NCBI RefSeq assembly: GCF_900177745.1
Contig: NZ_FXAR01000002.1
Coordinates: forward strand, 62,001 to 126,000
DNA: 64,000 nucleotides
Direction of reading: 5' to 3'
Origin: Corynebacterium pollutisoli
GTDB lineage: Bacteria; Actinomycetota; Actinomycetes; Mycobacteriales; Mycobacteriaceae
Below the pieces are notes generated by a model. The model worked only from the letters and a program-made list of their open reading frames with translations, was not told where the DNA came from and did no database searches. Numbering within the stretch: position 1 is the first letter of the stretch; each line of letters opens with the position of its first letter. Shown piece after piece: positions 18,403 through 26,977 of this stretch. The position numbers were made by a program, and so were the translations under genes.

Positions 18403-19515
18403 TCAGATCGCCCAGTCGAAGACGGCGAGCATGTACGCGGAGTACCACGCCCCGAACACCACCCAGGCCACCCCGGCCAGGGCACTCCCCCACCGCGGCA
18501 GCCTGTCGACCACCCACAGCCCCCACGGCAGCATGAGGATCACCGCCGGAAGAAGAAGGCGCGGGCGGGAGTGCATGATCCCGTCGGACAGCAGCACGGT
18601 GGCCATGAGGATCGCCGCGAACCACCACACCACCGCCGGCCCCCGCCCCCATGCAGCGATGAGGGCGGCGACGGAGACCAGCATCACCGCGATGGTGAGG
18701 AAGTACCCGGCGTCGGTACCGGTGGTGAGAACCTCCCACACCCAGCGCACGGTGGCTGCGCCGAAGTCGAAGCCCGAGTGCCACCCCTGCGCCTGGATCC
18801 CGAAGTAACCGCCTGCTTCGCGGGTGTGCCAGCTCGCCCAGGCCACGTGGCCGATGAGCAACCACGGAGTCGCCGCCAGGCAGGCCCAGGCCCGCCATTC
18901 CCGGCGCGCCCGCAGCAGCACGAGCAGGCCGAACACAGCGATGAGCGCGACCGCCGTCAGGCGAGTGCCCCCGAGCAGCAGGATGAGGCCGGCCGCCCAT
19001 CCCCATCGGCGGTCGATGAGGGCGACGAGCGCCCAGAACGCCAGGGCCCCGAACAGGGCCTCCGTGTACGGCATGGAGAAGGTGATCGACATCGGCGCCG
19101 CGGACACGAGAATGCCGGCGGCGGCCCGCCCCCACCGGTCGGCACCCATCCGCAGGGCGATGGTCATTGCCCCGGCGGTCATCGCCACGCCTGCCAGGAG
19201 GTTGACCAGGATGGCGGCCGTCACGAAGTCCAGTCCGGTCAGCTGGTGGACAGCCCTCACCAGCAGCGGGAACCCGGGGAAGAACGCCAGCGTCCGGTGG
19301 TGCACCGGCACATCCGTGGTGACGGGGGCTTCAAAGTACCCGTACTCCGCGATCGCCAGGTAGTACTGCGCGTCCCACTTCCCCAGCAGACCGTCCACCG
19401 AGTCGTCGTTCGCCCGCGCCATCACCCCGAGCAGAAGGACCCGGAACACGGCGCCGACGAGGAAGATGAAGGCGGCGTCGATAAGCAGGCGAAACCTCGG
19501 CTGGCTGGCGGTCAC
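18403..19515 (-). CDS. PIG-V/Gpi18-like mannosyltransferase (GT-C fold)
   Basis: A 370-residue polytopic protein with about nine to ten membrane helices. The first extracytoplasmic loop carries the GT-C signature WDAQYYLAIAEYGY, followed by HRTLAFFPGFPLLVR, both matching the mannosyltransferase family that includes eukaryotic PIG-V. Such enzymes use polyprenyl-phosphate mannose outside the membrane; lipomannan or glycoprotein mannosylation is a plausible role in Corynebacterium, but the acceptor is unknown. The start is at 19515, only 44 bp from the divergent small-peptide gene. Confidence 0.72.
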   Translation of the reverse strand: MTASQPRFRLLIDAAFIFLVGAVFRVLLLGVMARANDDSVDGLLGKWDAQYYLAIAEYGYFEAPVTTDVPVHHRTLAFFPGFPLLVRAVHQLTGLDFVTAAILVNLLAGVAMTAGAMTIALRMGADRWGRAAAGILVSAAPMSITFSMPYTEALFGALAFWALVALIDRRWGWAAGLILLLGGTRLTAVALIAVFGLLVLLRARREWRAWACLAATPWLLIGHVAWASWHTREAGGYFGIQAQGWHSGFDFGAATVRWVWEVLTTGTDAGYFLTIAVMLVSVAALIAAWGRGPAVVWWFAAILMATVLLSDGIMHSRPRLLLPAVILMLPWGLWVVDRLPRWGSALAGVAWVVFGAWYSAYMLAVFDWAI

Positions 19516-19559
19516 CGCGCCATCCTATCCAGTGAGCCCACTTTTGTTAGGAGACCCAC

Positions 19560-19655
19560 ATGCTCAGCGTCATTCCGCTTCCGTTTTTCCTGCTTTTCGA
19601 CGGCCTCGCGTCCTCCGTCGTCAACGCCTGGCCGTTCCTCAGCTCCCTCGTCTAG
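19560..19655 (+). CDS. 31-residue hydrophobic peptide (small peptide 1)
   Basis: An ATG preceded by a strong TAGGAG ribosome site (7 nt spacing) opens a 31-codon frame ending in TAG. The peptide (MLSVIPLPFFLLFDG...VNAWPFLSSLV) is very hydrophobic, has no cleavable signal peptide and could span a membrane once. A GC-rich hairpin follows 15 nt after the stop. It is the first of four tiny genes in the same direction between the mannosyltransferase and leuA. Tiny signal-less peptides of this kind recall the corynebacterial outer-membrane pore peptides PorA/PorH, but I recognise no direct homologue. A leader-peptide role is the alternative. Confidence 0.6.
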   Translation: MLSVIPLPFFLLFDGLASSVVNAWPFLSSLV

Positions 19656-19670
19656 CTTTCTCGACACCCC

Positions 19671-19698
19671 GACCGGCACCCCCGCGGGGTTGCCGGTC
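19671..19698 (+). terminator. Hairpin after small peptide 1
   Basis: Arms GACCGGCA-CCCC and GGGG-T-TGCCGGTC fold into a 12-bp GC stem with no U-run. The sequence closely resembles the attenuator hairpin upstream of leuA (20624-20664): both read GACCGGCACCCC ... GTTGCCGGTCG. It may partially terminate or protect the upstream message. Confidence 0.55.
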
Positions 19699-19758
19699 GT
19701 TGCGTGTGTGGCTAATGCGACCGACGGTTCAAAAACTTCTCAAGAAAGTGAGTCCACC

Positions 19759-19920
19759 ATGGACAACATCAAGGACTTCGCCGAGGCTCTGTCTTCCGCC
19801 TTCTCTGACGACCTCTTCGGTGGCATCGTCGATTTCGTCAAGAGCATCTTCGGCGCTTTCGAGGGCCTGCTGTCCTCCACCGGGGGTTCCTCTGAGTCCA
19901 CCGAGGGCTCCTCCAAGTAA
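19759..19920 (+). CDS. 53-residue PorH-like amphipathic peptide (small peptide 2)
   Basis: ATG 19759 follows GAAAGTGAG and opens a 53-codon frame. The N-terminal 40 residues are acidic and amphipathic (MDNIKDFAEALSSAF..., IVDFVKSIFGAFEGLL), and the C-terminus is a Ser/Thr-rich tail (SSTGGSSESTEGSSK). Size, acidity, lack of a signal peptide and the Ser-rich end resemble PorH of C. glutamicum, which is exported, O-mycoloylated on serine and forms outer-membrane channels with PorA. The known porA-porH locus is elsewhere (near groEL), so this would be a distinct set. Homology by eye is weak. Confidence 0.65.
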   Translation: MDNIKDFAEALSSAFSDDLFGGIVDFVKSIFGAFEGLLSSTGGSSESTEGSSK

Positions 19921-19941
19921 GCTCACCTGATCTTCACTCTT

Positions 19942-19972
19942 TCCCGCCCCACCGGTTCGCCGGTCGGGCGGG
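19942..19972 (+). terminator. Terminator after small peptide 2
   Basis: Stem TCCCGCCCCACCGG / CCGGTCGGGCGGGA with loop TTCG, followed by TTGTTGATT. A good intrinsic terminator, so peptide 2 ends a short transcript. Confidence 0.85.
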
Positions 19973-20063
19973 ATTGTTGATTCTGCGGAATTCATCATTG
20001 CCGTAGGTGCCCGCCCTCCGTAGCATCAGTAGCAGTACATCTGTCTACAGAAGGGAGCACCAC

Positions 20064-20168
20064 ATGCTTCACGGTTCCACAGAGGTTGTTAACTGGCTCA
20101 TCGAGCCGATCGAGTTCTTCATCAAGTGGATTCAGTGGCCGTTCCAGGTCGTCATCTCCCACTTCTAA
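20064..20168 (+). CDS. 34-residue Trp-rich peptide (small peptide 3)
   Basis: ATG 20064 lies 7 nt after AAGGGAG. The 34-residue product has a hydrophobic amphipathic core (VNWLIEPIEFFIKWIQWPFQ) with three Trp, and no signal peptide or Cys. It is a sequence relative of small peptide 4: the two share the spacing P-x-EF-x-x-x-W-x-x-x-PF. Each has its own upstream region and terminator, suggesting independent expression. Such a peptide would partition into a membrane; pore formation, envelope binding or a toxin-like role are all possible. Confidence 0.62.
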   Translation: MLHGSTEVVNWLIEPIEFFIKWIQWPFQVVISHF

Positions 20169-20180
20169 GGGAGTGCCCCG

Positions 20181-20216
20181 AACCCCTTGACCCCGGAAAA
20201 CCGGGGCCAAGGGGTT
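20181..20216 (+). terminator. Terminator after small peptide 3
   Basis: Arms AACCCCTTGACCCCGG and CCGGGGCCAAGGGGTT with an AAAA loop form a 16-bp stem with one mismatch, followed by CTTTCTG. Confidence 0.88.
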
Positions 20217-20347
20217 CTTTCTGCCCGCAGCAGGCAACCTGCACGCCAAGCCCCGGGTTGCCACAATTTCCCCAGACGAAAGTCATAGGTCTCCTAGATC
20301 AGATTCTTAGCGTGGACCCTGTTCAACACCAACCGAAAGGATCCACC

Positions 20348-20449
20348 ATGGATTTCAGCTCCTTCGTCAGCTCTTGGGCCATCCTCCCCTTCGAGTTCCT
20401 CTTCAACTGGGTCAAGGCACCCTTCGAATACCTCTCCGCAGTGGTCTAA
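20348..20449 (+). CDS. 33-residue amphipathic peptide (small peptide 4)
   Basis: ATG 20348 follows AAAGGAT and opens a 33-codon frame ending in TAA. The product (MDFSSFVSSWAILPFEFLF...) is hydrophobic with two Trp and pairs with small peptide 3 through the shared P-x-EF-x-x-x-W-x-x-x-PF core, so the two are probably paralogues. Its N-terminal acidic MDF resembles peptide 2. A clear terminator follows, isolating it from the leuA leader. Confidence 0.62.
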   Translation: MDFSSFVSSWAILPFEFLFNWVKAPFEYLSAVV

Positions 20450-20467
20450 GGATCACCCGACCACACC

Positions 20468-20504
20468 CCTGACCACCCTCCACCAGAGGGTCTGGCCAGG
20501 GGTT
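20468..20504 (+). terminator. Terminator after small peptide 4
   Basis: Arms ACCCCTGACC-ACCCTC and GAGGGT-CTGGCCAGGGGT with a CACCA loop, followed by TTTCGTG. It insulates the peptide gene from the leuA promoter. Confidence 0.82.
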
Positions 20505-20527
20505 TCGTGATTCTTCACAGTTATGCA

Positions 20528-20555
20528 TTGCGCCACCCTCGCCAGTGTGTAGACT
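20528..20555 (+). promoter_or_regulatory. leuL-leuA promoter
   Basis: -35 TTGCGC (20528-20533), 16-nt spacer, -10 TAGACT (20550-20555). The ATG of the leader peptide begins 8 nt after the -10 box, so the leader message is leaderless. Confidence 0.75.
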
Positions 20556-20562
20556 TCACAGC

Positions 20563-20619
20563 ATGTTCTCCCGCGCGAACCTCCTTCTTCTTCGCCGCGG
20601 CGGGTCCCAGGTCCACTAG
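20563..20619 (+). CDS. leuL: Leucine leader peptide
   Basis: An 18-residue frame (MFSRANLLLLRRGGSQVH) with four consecutive Leu codons, CTC CTT CTT CTT, three of them the otherwise uncommon CTT. This is the hallmark of ribosome-mediated attenuation: stalling at the Leu codons when charged tRNA-Leu is scarce would favour an antiterminator and switch leuA on. The stop lies just before the attenuator hairpin. Leader-peptide control of leuA is known in Corynebacterium. Confidence 0.85.
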   Translation: MFSRANLLLLRRGGSQVH

Positions 20620-20623
20620 AGAA

Positions 20624-20695
20624 GCGACCGGCACCCCGTCGCGGAGTTTGGTGTTGCCGGTCGCTGCTCCCGCTGAACACCCCATTCATCAGCGG
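20624..20695 (+). promoter_or_regulatory. leuA attenuator region
   Basis: First hairpin: perfect 10-bp arms GCGACCGGCA (20624-20633) and TGCCGGTCGC (20655-20664). Second hairpin: CCGCTGA (20670-20676) and TCAGCGG (20689-20695). The first begins five bases after the leader stop and could be disrupted by a ribosome at that stop. Which hairpin is terminator and which is antiterminator cannot be fixed by eye because neither ends in a clear U-run. Confidence 0.65.
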
Positions 20696-20744
20696 TGAGA
20701 CCTCGCAGGCTACTACAGTGAAGGCCGTTGCCGGCCCCTGGTAG

Positions 20745-22628
<1,884 letters not shown>

Positions 22629-22640
22629 ATCGCCCGACGT

Positions 22641-22676
22641 GGAAAGGGGAGTGCGCAACTGCGCACTCCCCTTTCC
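22641..22676. terminator. Bidirectional terminator between leuA and MerR gene
   Basis: Perfect 17-bp arms (GGAAAGGGGAGTGCGCA and complement) with a two-base loop. It serves both convergent genes; the MerR gene's stop codon begins at 22678, one base beyond it. Confidence 0.9.
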
Positions 22677-22677
22677 G

Positions 22678-23304
22678 CTATTCCACCCCGAGGCGCGTAC
22701 GAGTGGTGTGCTGCTGGGCGAGGAGGATGAGGGCGTCGACAAGCTGGCGACGCAGGAGCGTACCCGTCACCATCTGGACGAGGAGATTGTCCGAGGATCC
22801 GTCGAGGGTGAGGGTCTGCACGTCGAGCGCGCCCATGGCCTCGGCGTGGGCGGCGTACTGGCCGATCATCTCGCAGTCCCACTGCAGGTCGGTGGTGTGC
22901 AGTTCGGAGAGGGCGCTGACGGCGGCCTCGTAGGCGGAGGAGTCGCGGCGGACATTCCACTGGCGGTCGTCGACGATGGTGTCGAGGATCCTCCGGGAAT
23001 CCTCCGCGAAGGCCTCCGCCTCCCGGGAGGGGCGGCCGGCGAGGGCGTTCTGCATGACGGCCATGGTGTCCACGACGCTGCCGGGGCCGTCGAGTTCATC
23101 GAGGACGATCTTGATCTCCGCGAGGGACAGGCGGGCGATGCCGCTCATCACCGCGATGAGTTTGAGGCGCGTGAGGTGTGACTCGGAGTAGGAGGCCTGG
23201 TTGGCCTTGGTCTGTTCGCCGGAGGGCAGCAGACCCTCACGCAGGTAGTACTTGATGGTGGGGACACTGACCCCACTGATCCTGCTCAGCTCGGACATCC
23301 GCAC
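22678..23304 (-). CDS. MerR-family transcriptional regulator
   Basis: A 208-residue regulator. The N-terminus is a winged helix-turn-helix of the MerR type (MSELSRISGVSVPTIKYYLREGLLPSGEQT), followed by the usual LTRLKLIAVMSGIARLSLAEIK helix. The C-terminal 130 residues are helical without metal-binding Cys, so the signal is probably not a metal; TetR-like effector sensing is possible. The GTG at 23304 gives the family-like MRMSEL start; ATG 23298 is the alternative. It is divergent from the exonuclease-like gene (about 90 bp). Confidence 0.82.
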   Translation of the reverse strand: MRMSELSRISGVSVPTIKYYLREGLLPSGEQTKANQASYSESHLTRLKLIAVMSGIARLSLAEIKIVLDELDGPGSVVDTMAVMQNALAGRPSREAEAFAEDSRRILDTIVDDRQWNVRRDSSAYEAAVSALSELHTTDLQWDCEMIGQYAAHAEAMGALDVQTLTLDGSSDNLLVQMVTGTLLRRQLVDALILLAQQHTTRTRLGVE

Positions 23305-23396
23305 CGTTCGATCACCCGCCCCTTTCCCAGTTAAGTTCGTGTCAACATTCTAACCTGTCGGCGTTGTCCCACCTCGCACGCACTAGACTCTGAACA

Positions 23397-24431
23397 ATGA
23401 CCATGATCAACGGCGACTGTGAGTCCACGCCCGCGCCGGCGTACCCGTTCGTTGCTGTGACCACGCAGGCCACCGGGATCCACCCGTCGACGGGTCGTCT
23501 CGTGTCCGTCGACGTCCTCACCTTCGACGAGGACGGGGAGATCGGCGAGGAGTACCACGCCGTTCTCAACCCGGGCAGCGATCCGGGCCCGCACCACTTC
23601 CACGGCCTCACCCATGAGGAGGTCGCGGAGGGGCAGCGTTTCTCGCAGGTGCTCAAGACCCTCGACAGGCTTCTCGACGACCGCACCCTCGTCGTCCACA
23701 ACGCCCCCCGCGTGTGGGGCTTCCTCGTCTCCGAGGCCCGGCGCGCCATGAACGCCGCCGCCCGTTCCAACCGTTCCCGCGGGCGGGGCCGGGGTCGGGG
23801 CCGACGTCGGCGTCAGCGGGTGGGGCACGTTCCGAAGCCGGTGGCGATCGTCGATACGCTGGCGACCGCGCGTCGTCAGCGTATCCCGCTGCCGGACACC
23901 CGCCTGGGCAACCTCGCGGCGGCCCTGGGCATCGACGCGCCGTCGCCCGTCGCCACCGTCGAGCGTGCGCAGCGCCCCGAGCACGAGACGTCACGGGAGA
24001 TCAACGACCTGCTCATCGACGTCTTCTTCGAGCTCCGCGACCGCGGCGACCTCGCTGCGACCACGCCGGATGACCTGCGGGCCGACCGTTTCGGCCTGCA
24101 GCGCTCCCACGTACGCGTCGACGCCATGGAGGCACCCCGCCCGCACCCCAACCCGGGCGTGCACGTCCCGGGAAAGAACCTGGTGCGCGGCATGGAGGTC
24201 GTCGTCGCCCCCGAGGTCGGGATGGACCCCGACCGACTCATCGAGGCGTGCATGAAAGCCGAGCTCGTCTACTCGGAGAAACTCACCCGCACGACCAGCG
24301 TCATGGTGTGCAACGACACCGAGAATCTGCGCGGCAAGGCGATGCACGCGGTGCGCAAGGGCATCCCCCTGCTCACCGACGCGGAGTTCCTCGACGCGGT
24401 GACGCGGGTGCAGGACCGCGCCGGACGCTAG
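23397..24431 (+). CDS. DnaQ-like exonuclease-fold protein with BRCT domain, catalytic residues missing
   Basis: A 344-residue protein with a DEDDh exonuclease-like domain (residues about 15-215), an Arg/Gly-rich insertion (SRGRGRGRGRRRRQR, about residues 123-138) and a C-terminal BRCT-like domain (about residues 260-344). The exonuclease active site is not intact: the usual D-x-E-T-T-G motif reads TTQATG (Asp and Glu replaced by Thr 22 and Gln 24), and the motif II Asp is absent (HNAPRVWGFL). It may be a DNA- or protein-binding relative rather than a nuclease. A TAGACT box (23384-23389) lies 7 nt before the ATG. The corresponding position in C. glutamicum holds a gene usually annotated as a polymerase III epsilon subunit. 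Confidence 0.8.
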   Translation: MTMINGDCESTPAPAYPFVAVTTQATGIHPSTGRLVSVDVLTFDEDGEIGEEYHAVLNPGSDPGPHHFHGLTHEEVAEGQRFSQVLKTLDRLLDDRTLVVHNAPRVWGFLVSEARRAMNAAARSNRSRGRGRGRGRRRRQRVGHVPKPVAIVDTLATARRQRIPLPDTRLGNLAAALGIDAPSPVATVERAQRPEHETSREINDLLIDVFFELRDRGDLAATTPDDLRADRFGLQRSHVRVDAMEAPRPHPNPGVHVPGKNLVRGMEVVVAPEVGMDPDRLIEACMKAELVYSEKLTRTTSVMVCNDTENLRGKAMHAVRKGIPLLTDAEFLDAVTRVQDRAGR

Positions 24432-24446
24432 GACTACTGTGGTGGC

Positions 24447-25724
24447 ATGAGTTCCCCACGTTCCGGTGTCCTGCGCCGCCTGCGATCCCGGGCGGCCACC
24501 ACTGCCGCCACGGTGGCCACCACCGCCTCGCGCCTGACCGGCCGCGGTGCCGGTGGCATGATCGGCGGCCTGGTGGCCAACGCCATCGACCCGTCCATCA
24601 TGGAGAACCTGGGTCGCGGACGTCCGGCGGTGCTGGTCACCGGCACGAACGGCAAGTCGACGACCACCCGGATGCTGGCGGCCGCCGTCCGCACGAGGCA
24701 CACGGTCGCCACCAACGACGGCGGCGACAACATGGACGCCGGCATCATCTCCGCACTGCTGGCCGGCAAGGACGCCTCACACATCGTGCTCGAGGTCGAT
24801 GAACTGCACGTGCCCTCGGTCGCGGAGCGTCTCCGCCCGCAGGCGCTGGTGCTGCTCAACCTCACCCGCGACCAGCTCGACCGCGTCGGTGAGATCAACA
24901 AGATCGAGCGCGCCCTGCGCGGGGCGGTCATGGCGAATCCGGAGATGCTCGTCATCGCCAACTGCGACGACGTCCTCATGACCTCCGTCGCCTACGACGC
25001 CCCTAACGTCGTCTGGGTCTCCGCCGGTGCCGGCTGGATCGGTGACTCCGTCTCCTGCCCGCGCACCGGTGGCCACGTCGTCCGCGAGGTCGACGACTGG
25101 TGGGCGGTCAAGCCGCTGCCCGACGGCCGCACCTTCCGCCGCCCGACCCCCACCTGGACCATCACCGACGACGGCCTGTCCTCCCCGCACGGTGACTCCG
25201 CACTGGACCTCAAGCTGCCGGGCCGCGCCAACCGCGGCAACGCCACCCAGGCCATCGCCGCGGCGGTGGAGGGTTGCGATGTCCCGCTCGCCGACGCCGT
25301 CGCCGCCGCCGAGTCCGTCGACAACGTCGCCGGCCGCTACTCGACGATCCGCCTCGGCGAGCGCGACATCCACCTGCTGCTGGCCAAGAACCCCGCCGGC
25401 TGGCAGGAGGCCCTGTCCATGGTCGACCGCTCGGCGGACGGCCTCGTCATCGCCGTCAACGGCCAGGTCGCCGACGGCGAGGATCTCTCCTGGCTGTGGG
25501 ACGTCCGCTTCGAGGACTTCGAGGGTCTGGCCGTCAAGGCCGCCGGCGAACGCGGCACCGACCTGGCGGTGCGCCTGACCTACGCCGACATCTCCCACGA
25601 ACTCATCCCCGACCCCCTCAAGGCGATCCTCGCCTGCCCCACCGGGCGCATCGAGGTCCTGGCCAACTACACCGCCTTCCGTGACCTGAAGGCCGCCCTG
25701 CAGAAGGAGACCACCCGTGGCTGA
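24447..25724 (+). CDS. murT: Lipid II isoglutaminyl synthase, MurT subunit
   Basis: A 425-residue Mur-ligase-like subunit that activates the D-Glu alpha-carboxylate of lipid II; with GatD it produces D-isoglutamine in peptidoglycan. The ATP-binding motif VTGTNGKSTTTRML is intact, and the C-terminal DUF1727-type domain is present. The Cys4 zinc ribbon found in staphylococcal and streptococcal MurT is reduced here to a single Cys (DSVSCPRTGGH). TACTGT (24435-24440) precedes the ATG by 6 nt. It overlaps gatD by 8 bp. Confidence 0.93.
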   Translation: MSSPRSGVLRRLRSRAATTAATVATTASRLTGRGAGGMIGGLVANAIDPSIMENLGRGRPAVLVTGTNGKSTTTRMLAAAVRTRHTVATNDGGDNMDAGIISALLAGKDASHIVLEVDELHVPSVAERLRPQALVLLNLTRDQLDRVGEINKIERALRGAVMANPEMLVIANCDDVLMTSVAYDAPNVVWVSAGAGWIGDSVSCPRTGGHVVREVDDWWAVKPLPDGRTFRRPTPTWTITDDGLSSPHGDSALDLKLPGRANRGNATQAIAAAVEGCDVPLADAVAAAESVDNVAGRYSTIRLGERDIHLLLAKNPAGWQEALSMVDRSADGLVIAVNGQVADGEDLSWLWDVRFEDFEGLAVKAAGERGTDLAVRLTYADISHELIPDPLKAILACPTGRIEVLANYTAFRDLKAALQKETTRG

Positions 25725-26469
25725 CCTCACCATCGGACTCGTGCTTCCCGAAGTCCTGGGCACCTACGGCGACGACGGCAACGCCCTCGTCCTGCGCCAG
25801 CGCGCCCGCATGCGCGGTGTCGACGCCGAGATCCTCCCCGTCAAGCTCGGCGAGTCAGTGCCCGAGTCCCTCGACCTCTACTGCCTCGGCGGCGGCGAGG
25901 ACACCGCCCAGATCCTGGCGGCGGAGCACCTCATCGCCGACGGCGGCCTCACCCGCGCCGCCTGGGCCGGCCGCCCGATCCTCGGCGTGTGCGCCGGCCT
26001 GCAGGTCCTCGGCGAGTCCTTCCGCGCCGGCGGTCGCGTCATCGACGGCCTCGGCCTCATCGACGCCACCACGGTCGCCCTGCAGACCCGCGCCATCGGC
26101 GAGATCACCTCGACGCCCACCCGCGCCGGCCTCACGGCCGACCTCACAGAGCCGCTCACCGGCTTCGAGAATCACCTCGGAGCGACCCTGCTGGGCCCCG
26201 GTGCCGAACCGCTGGGTCGGGTTACCCGCGGCATCGGCAACTGCGACGTCGCCGCCTCTGCGGATGTCTCCGACGGCACCCGCCAGCGCTTCGCCGAGGG
26301 CGCGGTGCAGGGCAGCGTCATCGCCACCTACATGCACGGCCCGGTCCTCGCCCGGAACCCGCAGCTTGCGGATCTGCTGCTGGCGCGCGCCATGGGCGTC
26401 GCGCTCGGGGAGCTGGAGCCGCTGGAGATCGCGGTCGTCGATAAGCTGCGTCTCGAGCGGCTGAAGTAG
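25717..26469 (+). CDS. gatD: Lipid II isoglutaminyl synthase, GatD glutaminase subunit
   Basis: A 250-residue class I glutamine amidotransferase of the CobB/CobQ-like type that releases ammonia from glutamine and channels it to MurT. The nucleophile Cys sits in GVCAGLQVLG and the catalytic His in YMHGPVLARNP; FENH is also conserved. It starts at a GTG inside the end of murT, so the subunits are translationally coupled. No gene of the next operon overlaps it. Confidence 0.94.
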   Translation: MADLTIGLVLPEVLGTYGDDGNALVLRQRARMRGVDAEILPVKLGESVPESLDLYCLGGGEDTAQILAAEHLIADGGLTRAAWAGRPILGVCAGLQVLGESFRAGGRVIDGLGLIDATTVALQTRAIGEITSTPTRAGLTADLTEPLTGFENHLGATLLGPGAEPLGRVTRGIGNCDVAASADVSDGTRQRFAEGAVQGSVIATYMHGPVLARNPQLADLLLARAMGVALGELEPLEIAVVDKLRLERLK

Positions 26470-26492
26470 AGCCGGACAGCGGTACACTGAAC

Positions 26493-26520
26493 CCCACATA
26501 TTCACACTGTTATATGTGGG
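26493..26520 (+). promoter_or_regulatory. Inverted repeat in the 5' leader of the lipoprotein-CDF operon
   Basis: Perfect 8-bp arms CCCACATA (26493-26500) and TATGTGGG (26513-26520) around a 12-nt loop. A TACACT -10 box (26483-26488) would start transcription at the left arm. The right arm ends in GGG, which belongs to the GGGAGG ribosome site of the next gene, so folding would hide it. As DNA it could equally be an operator. Confidence 0.5.
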
Positions 26521-26530
26521 AGGTGCGCCC

Positions 26531-26977
26531 GTGCGCCGTTGGACTCTGACCCTGCTCGCCGCCTCCGGGCTGGCCCTCGGTGCGTGCGGGGCCATCCCCG
26601 CCGACACCGAGGGCACCCTCGACCGGGCCACCGGCGGCACCCTCGTCGTCGGCGTCTCCGAGCACCGCCCGTGGACCACCATCGGGGACGCCGGGGAGAT
26701 CACCGGCACCGAGGCGGACCTCATCACCTCCTTCGCCGAGAGCATCGACGCGCGCATCGAGTGGCACACCGGCCCGGAGAGTGTCCTCGCGGACATGACC
26801 AAGGAGGGCGAGCTCGACGTCGTCATCGGCGGGCTCACGGCCGACGCCCCCTGGTCCGACAAGATGGCGCTCACCCGCCCCTACTCCGGTGACCAGGTCA
26901 TGGGCCTGCGGATGGGTGAGAACGAGCTCCTCGTCGCCCTCGAGCGCCACCTCGCCCGGGAGCACGGGGAGATCTGA
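26531..26977 (+). CDS. Small lipoprotein resembling one lobe of a solute-binding protein
   Basis: A 148-residue lipoprotein. The GTG at 26531 follows GGGAGG and opens a signal peptide (MRRWTLTLLAASGLALGACG) with a lipobox Cys. The rest resembles the amino-acid-binding (SBP_bac_3) fold: GGTLVVGVSEHRPWTT, GTEADLITSFAES, GELDVVIGGLTAD and ALTRPYSGDQ. Full proteins are about 250 residues with two lobes; here the second lobe is missing and the chain resumes at the terminal helix (ENELLVALERHL). It overlaps the first CDF gene by one base (TGATG), so it may deliver or sense a ligand for those transporters. Confidence 0.7.
   Translation: MRRWTLTLLAASGLALGACGAIPADTEGTLDRATGGTLVVGVSEHRPWTTIGDAGEITGTEADLITSFAESIDARIEWHTGPESVLADMTKEGELDVVIGGLTADAPWSDKMALTRPYSGDQVMGLRMGENELLVALERHLAREHGEI

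Noticed and set aside
19671-20504. Hairpins in the small-peptide region as parts of a mobile element.
   Set aside because: Each follows a stop codon and differs in sequence; terminator function explains them, except for the similarity of the first to the leuA attenuator, reported separately.
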